NCBI GenBank assembly: GCA_005223375.1
Contig: RXOD01006255.1
Coordinates: 1 to 10,831, forward strand
DNA from: Amoebophrya sp. AT5.2
Taxonomy: Eukaryota > Sar > Dinophyceae > Syndiniales > Amoebophryaceae
Direction of reading: 5' to 3'
DNA length: 10,831 nucleotides
Position numbers and translations under genes: made by a program. Below the pieces are notes generated by a model. It was not told the DNA's origin and searched no databases. It saw only the letters and a list, made by a program, of their open reading frames with translations. Shown here in pieces: positions 7,529-10,831 of the stretch. Each line of letters begins with the position of its first letter. Position 1 is the stretch's first letter.

Positions 7529-7683
7529 CAATTGATTTCATTGTTCAACCGCAGGTGGATTCACCAATGCTGTGCTTATCGTTCTATCGATGTCGATGAT
7601 GAAGCGACGAGATAACGAGACGACTTGGCAATAGAATTCGAGTACGCTCCACTAGAGCACTCGCCTCTCAACGACACTCCATT
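7529..7683. other. Short intergenic spacer between the LTR and the membrane-protein gene
   Basis: About 155 bp, probably the 3' UTR and flank of the gene ending at 7684. If the LTR limit is right, the first bases outside it are CAATT, the predicted target-site duplication. An 8-bp inverted repeat (TCGCCTCT at 7661-7668, AGAGGCGA at 7704-7711) spans the gene's stop codon. Confidence 0.4.
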
Positions 7684-8271
7684 CTACGATAGAGGAATCA
7701 CATAGAGGCGAATTGAGGGACGCGGGTGGTCCGATCCCAGAGGCACGAATGCCAGCGAGCCTGCTACGAAGAGGTGCAGGACAGAGACCAGAATGTGCCA
7801 ATAGAACATGCGCTGCCCGTTCTTGTGGCGGAAGGTTGGGTTGAGAAGGTCGCTTTTCGCGTACTTCATCTGCCACATCATACGAGCAGCAACTCCCAGC
7901 CCGCCCAGGGTCAGCAGACCGGTCAATACGGTAGGCAGCCAAAGCAAAACACGCTCGGAATTCGTCAGCGATGGCTCGGCCACAGGATTCGGAAACACGT
8001 TTTTCGGGTAGTGCGGATTCGGGTGGGCTAGCTGCTCAGCGGCAGGCACCGGCTTGAACCCCGATGCTGGCTGCTCGCTCTTCTTTTTGGCCGTGTTCTG
8101 CACTTTCACACTGGCCATCTTCTTCTCCATGTCGTCCCTCCTCCCTCGCATTCGCATTCCCCCCGCATGGGCGGACACCAGCCCGCATGAGGAGCTGAAG
8201 CCGCCTAGACCAACAAGTCCCGCTGTCGCCACCAGGATGCTGGTGCGCGTTCTCGACATCTTGATCTTCAT
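7684..8271 (-). CDS. Small secretory-pathway or organellar membrane protein, two TM segments, unknown family
   Basis: A 195-residue ORF from ATG 8271, with a second in-frame ATG at 8259. The N-terminus has a basic start, then a hydrophobic stretch (SILVATAGLVGLGG, residues 11-24) and a plausible cleavage after SAHA (residue 36), so it looks like a signal peptide. A Lys/Arg-rich segment (about 39-65) and a Pro-rich segment (about 68-100) follow. Two membrane spans are seen: about 107-129 (LLWLPTVLTGLLTLGGLGVA) and about 157-178 (YWHILVSVLHLFVAGSLAFV). The segment between them is Lys/Arg/Asn-rich (KYAKSDLLNPTFRHKNGQR). The reading frame is intronless and GC-rich, unlike the A/T-rich flank downstream. 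I do not recognise the family. The topology could suit an ER, plastid or mitochondrial membrane protein. The last 15 residues (SDHPRPSIRLYVIPLS) look less conserved in character, so an unseen 3' intron is possible. Confidence 0.72.
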   Translation of the reverse strand: MKIKMSRTRTSILVATAGLVGLGGFSSSCGLVSAHAGGMRMRGRRDDMEKKMASVKVQNTAKKKSEQPASGFKPVPAAEQLAHPNPHYPKNVFPNPVAEPSLTNSERVLLWLPTVLTGLLTLGGLGVAARMMWQMKYAKSDLLNPTFRHKNGQRMFYWHILVSVLHLFVAGSLAFVPLGSDHPRPSIRLYVIPLS

Positions 8272-8383
8272 CTGGGAAGATGATATAGAAGCACCGCTAT
8301 GTGTATGTATCTACTTACTTACTTTTAAGGAACAAGTCCAAGTGGAACTGGAAGAGAAAGTAGAAAGTGCGAAAGCTGCATTG

Positions 8384-8493
8384 CAATAATTATAGCCGGG
8401 AGTCAGTGCATGACCTGCATTGCTGAAATGGCCTATGGTTCCCACTTGGAGCAAGTAGTGGGAAGGGGAACAACAACCGCTATAATATTATTG
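8384..8493. repeat. Nested inverted-repeat (cloverleaf-like) cluster
   Basis: An outer stem pairs CAATAATTATAGC (8384-8396) with GCTATAATATTATTG (8479-8493), identical except for a two-base insertion. Inside are GTCA-GTGCA-TGAC (8402-8414) and an 8-bp stem TTCCCACT/AGTGGGAA (8439-8446 with 8457-8464). It could be a small foldback transposon or a structured RNA. There is no tRNA B-box, so it is not a tRNA gene. Confidence 0.5.
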
Positions 8494-8661
8494 ACGGTTG
8501 TGTGGTCGGGATCGGGTGCTAACCCTTCCTTGTTCTAGAGTTAGGGTGCGCACGATGGAGCTTGCTACGGGGAGACCGACAAACTAAAACGCAAGCGGCA
8601 ACCTACCTGGGAGTGGGACGAGTGGCTATATTAAAAAAGAAGTCAAGTTTACTGAAGTAAA

Positions 8662-8703
8662 AGCGGAAGCATAAGGCGTGTTTCAACGTAGCGGAAGCAC
8701 AAG
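8662..8703. repeat. Short direct repeat, 28-bp spacing
   Basis: AGCGGAAGCATAAG (8662-8675) recurs as AGCGGAAGCACAAG (8690-8703), 13 of 14 bases identical. No function is evident. Confidence 0.5.
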
Positions 8704-9153
8704 GACACAATTGACGAAAAGCTCGAGAAACACCCGCAGGCACAGAAAAACGAAATGTCACGGACTTTCATCTATGATGGAGTGATGTTCTTGTTGCTCT
8801 TCCTCTTATTCACACCCACGCACTAGGCAGACGTGGACTCCGCCCAGCACCAGAGGACTTCTCTGCCCAGCACATTGGCATTCGCGTCCTCGAACGAGGA
8901 GGATGCCTCTGGTTGGTCGCGTAGTGGAGGTGGAGCCACCTTTTTTTATAGTATGTGCAACATCGCTATCGCTTCACTTTCTTTCAGTACATCGCTTCAT
9001 CATCGGCACGATTTTTCGCGCCGGAACAAGCAGTGATATACTTCTCTGCACACCGCTCTCCGCGCTGGCTGGAGGACCGAAGAGCAGCTGGCAATACAAT
9101 AGCATCGGCTGGGTCTGGCAATTTTTCTACAAGAACGTTCTGGTGCTCTAATG

Positions 9154-10653
9154 CTAATCCACATTGGTTCTGCCTTCGCGTAGCTCGAGCAGCCGCCGGA
9201 TGAGCTGCGCGCGAGTTATCAAACCCGTCCCCTGCTGCAGCTCCTCCCACTCCCCCTCCTCGAGCACGAACAACGATATCAAGTTTGCCGACGCCTCGTC
9301 GTCTTTATCCCATGCGATTTGTCGTGCGCGCCGCAGGTCGGCCTGCGCGGTGGAGCTTTTTGAAGATGTCGTGTCCATAGAGGCCGCGGCGGCGCGATTG
9401 GAAGTGCCGCGCGGTCCAGACGAGGTGGACATGATCGTCGACGCCCGCGGCGTTGATCCAATTGCAGCGGTGTTGAGCTGGCCACAGCATTCTGCGCCGG
9501 GAGGTCCTCTTGCTTCAGCAGGAGCACAGTTTTCGCCTCCTCGTCCCTCGATGCCAGATAAACTCGCCTCCTCGACATTCTTCGCATTGAAGGCTAAGGC
9601 ACACACCATGCTGTAGTCCCTCCGCAGATGGAGCAGCTCATGCTCATCTGCCGAAGGACTACATGGTGTGTTCATTCTTTGACTTGCACTTGTCATTGTT
9701 TCATCAACATCTTCAAGATGCAAGTCCCCTCCCACGTCGTCGACTGAGAATCCATACACTAGCACTGTTTCGAGCATTTTCCGTCGGGCATCGGCGATTT
9801 CCGTCTCCGCTCCAAGCGCCTTCGCCTCGGCGGCCAGGGCTGCTGCGACGCCCAAAGCCGTCCGCCCTCTCTTATCAAAAACCAAAACGTTGCTCCCCGC
9901 GGTGAGTAGGTATTTCACCGTCTCCGTTTGGCCACCGCTGGCCACCGCCTTCAGCAACAGAGTGTGCCCGGTTGAAGCCTCCTGCTGGTCTAAGTTCAAA
10001 TTTTCCACGCCGCAGAGCTCGCAAAACACGCGCACCACGTCGGGGGAATTGACGTTGGCGGCCAGCCACGCGGACCGCCCGTAGTGCTGGGCGAGGAGGC
10101 AACGCATGTTTGAGTACTCTGCAGCGGTGCTCCTGGGAATCTTGTCTCGGTCATGCTGCGTTTGCTGGGGGCGTGTTGGGATTCCATTATCAGCTCCTCG
10201 TCCAGCACCCCTTTGAGCTATGCCACTTTGCGGTGCTCTTTCCGCGGGCCCGAACGGCAAAGAAAAAGAGCCCAAACTCTCCACTGAGTCCGAGGATTCC
10301 TGATTCGGCAAGCGGCTGGGGTCGACACCAGACAAGTTTCTCAGCAGCAGCTCTACGATGTGTGCGTGGCCCGCCGCCGCGGCGAAGTGCAGGGCTGTGG
10401 CGTTCGTATCCGAGCGGCGCAGGACCGAGATATCTCTGTGCTGCAGGAGCATCTCGCACACCACCCGGTGGCCGTTGTGCGCTGCCAGCATCAGGGGGGT
10501 TTTCCCGAAACCCGACACGCAGTTCACGTCCAACAAGTCTTCCTGGAGGAGCAGGCGCAGCTTCTCTAGCCAGTTTAGAGAACGTGCGGCTTCTCCTCCA
10601 GGCGATGGACAACGCCGGTTTCGCACCAAACTATGAAAGTGAAATCCGTCCAT
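9154..10653 (-). CDS. Ankyrin-repeat protein, 5' end uncertain
   Basis: An intronless frame ending at TAG 9156-9154. The first in-frame ATG is at 10653 (499 residues), but it lies inside the left arm of the foldback element. The frame continues to about 10800 without another ATG and is then closed by a TGA within the right arm. Coding character is clear only from about 10608 downward, so a true upstream exon may lie beyond the window. Ankyrin repeats, numbered from ATG 10653: about 47-78 (KTPLMLAAHNGHRVVCEMLL); about 81-110 (NATALHFAAAAGHAHIVELL); a weaker one about 190-220 (GRSAWLAANVNSPDVVRVF); about 228-260 (GHTLLLKAVASGGQTETVKY); and a half repeat GRTALGVAAALAAEA about 263-277. A Ser/Pro/Gln-rich linker separates repeats 2 and 3. 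The C-terminal half is Ser/Ala/Thr-rich and ends in a charged helix (ITRAQLIRRLLELREG). This is a generic protein-interaction scaffold with no enzymatic domain visible; partner and location are unknown. Confidence 0.8.
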   Translation of the reverse strand: MDGFHFHSLVRNRRCPSPGGEAARSLNWLEKLRLLLQEDLLDVNCVSGFGKTPLMLAAHNGHRVVCEMLLQHRDISVLRRSDTNATALHFAAAAGHAHIVELLLRNLSGVDPSRLPNQESSDSVESLGSFSLPFGPAERAPQSGIAQRGAGRGADNGIPTRPQQTQHDRDKIPRSTAAEYSNMRCLLAQHYGRSAWLAANVNSPDVVRVFCELCGVENLNLDQQEASTGHTLLLKAVASGGQTETVKYLLTAGSNVLVFDKRGRTALGVAAALAAEAKALGAETEIADARRKMLETVLVYGFSVDDVGGDLHLEDVDETMTSASQRMNTPCSPSADEHELLHLRRDYSMVCALAFNAKNVEEASLSGIEGRGGENCAPAEARGPPGAECCGQLNTAAIGSTPRASTIMSTSSGPRGTSNRAAAASMDTTSSKSSTAQADLRRARQIAWDKDDEASANLISLFVLEEGEWEELQQGTGLITRAQLIRRLLELREGRTNVD

Positions 10654-10831
10654 GTCATCCGAAAACCAAGCACAACACAGCTGTTGTGCTTGGTGGTCAG
10701 ACGTTGTGCTTTTGGGACCCAAAGCTTCCACGAAAGCTTCAGCGAAAGCTTCCGTGAAAGCTGGCACGAAGCTTGGTTTTGGATGCTTGGACGGATTTCA
10801 CTTTCATAGTTTGGTGCGAAACCGGCGTTGT
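10609..10831. mobile_element. Foldback element with 43-bp perfect terminal inverted repeats (MITE- or introner-like)
   Basis: Positions 10609-10651 are the exact reverse complement of 10789-10831. Pairing continues imperfectly inward (10652-10671 with 10770-10788), giving arms of about 63 bp. The loop has further structure: a 12-bp stem CCAAGCACAACA/TGTTGTGCTTGG with a 4-nt loop (10666-10693), TTTGGGACCCAAA (10711-10723) and tandem 12-mers (10721-10776). The right arm reaches the last base of the window, so its outer limit there is unproven. It adjoins the ankyrin coding frame, which suggests an intron-like insertion. No transposase is encoded, so it would be non-autonomous. Confidence 0.8.
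10721..10776. repeat. 12-bp tandem repeat, about 4.7 copies
   Basis: Units AAAGCTTCCACG, AAAGCTTCAGCG, AAAGCTTCCGTG, AAAGCTGGCACG and a partial AAGCTTGG run head to tail in the loop of the foldback element. Most contain the AAGCTT palindrome. Read on the minus strand they would give a repeating Glu-Ala-Phe pattern, probably an accident of the repeat and not true protein. Confidence 0.8.

Larger units (their letters stand above)
8272..9153. other. Intergenic region of about 880 bp without a supported gene
   Basis: It should hold the 3' UTR of the ankyrin gene and the 5' region of the membrane-protein gene. Apart from the hairpin cluster at 8384-8493 and a 14-bp direct repeat at 8662-8675 and 8690-8703, nothing is supported. 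The plus-strand ORFs here are short, overlapping and low-complexity. Confidence 0.6.

Noticed and set aside
8054..8389. 111-residue plus-strand ORF
   Set aside because: Mostly antisense to the membrane-protein gene, with no domain or supporting context.
8833..9203. Cluster of overlapping plus-strand ORFs of 67-82 residues
   Set aside because: Three frames are open over the same bases, none with protein-like features; this is probably the 3' flank of the ankyrin gene.
10654..10767. Extension of the ankyrin protein to a GTG at 10767 with an Ala-Phe-Glu repeat N-terminus
   Set aside because: GTG is not a usual start in a eukaryote, and the peptide is the translation of the 12-bp DNA repeat in the foldback element.

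Overview
The window looks like nuclear DNA of a protist with compact genes. The likely group is an alveolate such as a dinoflagellate or relative. This rests on long intronless reading frames all on one strand, moderately high GC, and a foldback element sitting in a gene; no single marker proves it. Every credible gene lies on the minus strand, so the biological order runs from high to low coordinates.

From about 7528 down to the left edge lies the 5' part of an LTR retrotransposon, intact as far as it can be read. In its own 5'-to-3' order it has: a probable 5' LTR (about 7528-7235); a one-base spacer; a primer binding site matching an initiator-methionine tRNA 3' end (7233-7222); a leader; a small basic/coiled-coil ORF1 (6975-6436); a large Gag (6439-3278) whose ATG overlaps the ORF1 stop as ATGA; and a Pol frame (3317 to the edge) in the -1 frame. 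The Gag and Pol frames overlap by only 40 nt, and a perfect CCCTTTT slippery heptamer lies in that overlap. Pol carries a probable retropepsin (DTG ... LLG), about 300 residues I cannot assign, a DD35E integrase, an SH3-like tail and a four-cysteine motif. No reverse transcriptase is visible. Protease then integrase with no RT between them is the Ty1/copia order, so RT and RNase H should lie left of the window, with the 3' LTR.

To the right are two host genes in the same orientation. One (8271-7684) encodes a small protein with a signal peptide and two membrane segments, and ends about 155 bp from the inferred LTR edge. The other (about 10653-9154) encodes an ankyrin-repeat protein. The 880 bp between them hold a nested hairpin cluster and a short direct repeat.

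At the right edge a foldback element with 43-bp perfect terminal inverted repeats (10609-10831) abuts the ankyrin coding sequence. It resembles a MITE or an introner-type mobile intron.

The most unusual material is the translational layout of the retroelement (ORF1-ATGA-Gag, then a -1 shift into protease-integrase), a second zinc-finger type within Gag, a 13-bp stem bracketing the primer binding site, and the foldback element at the gene boundary.
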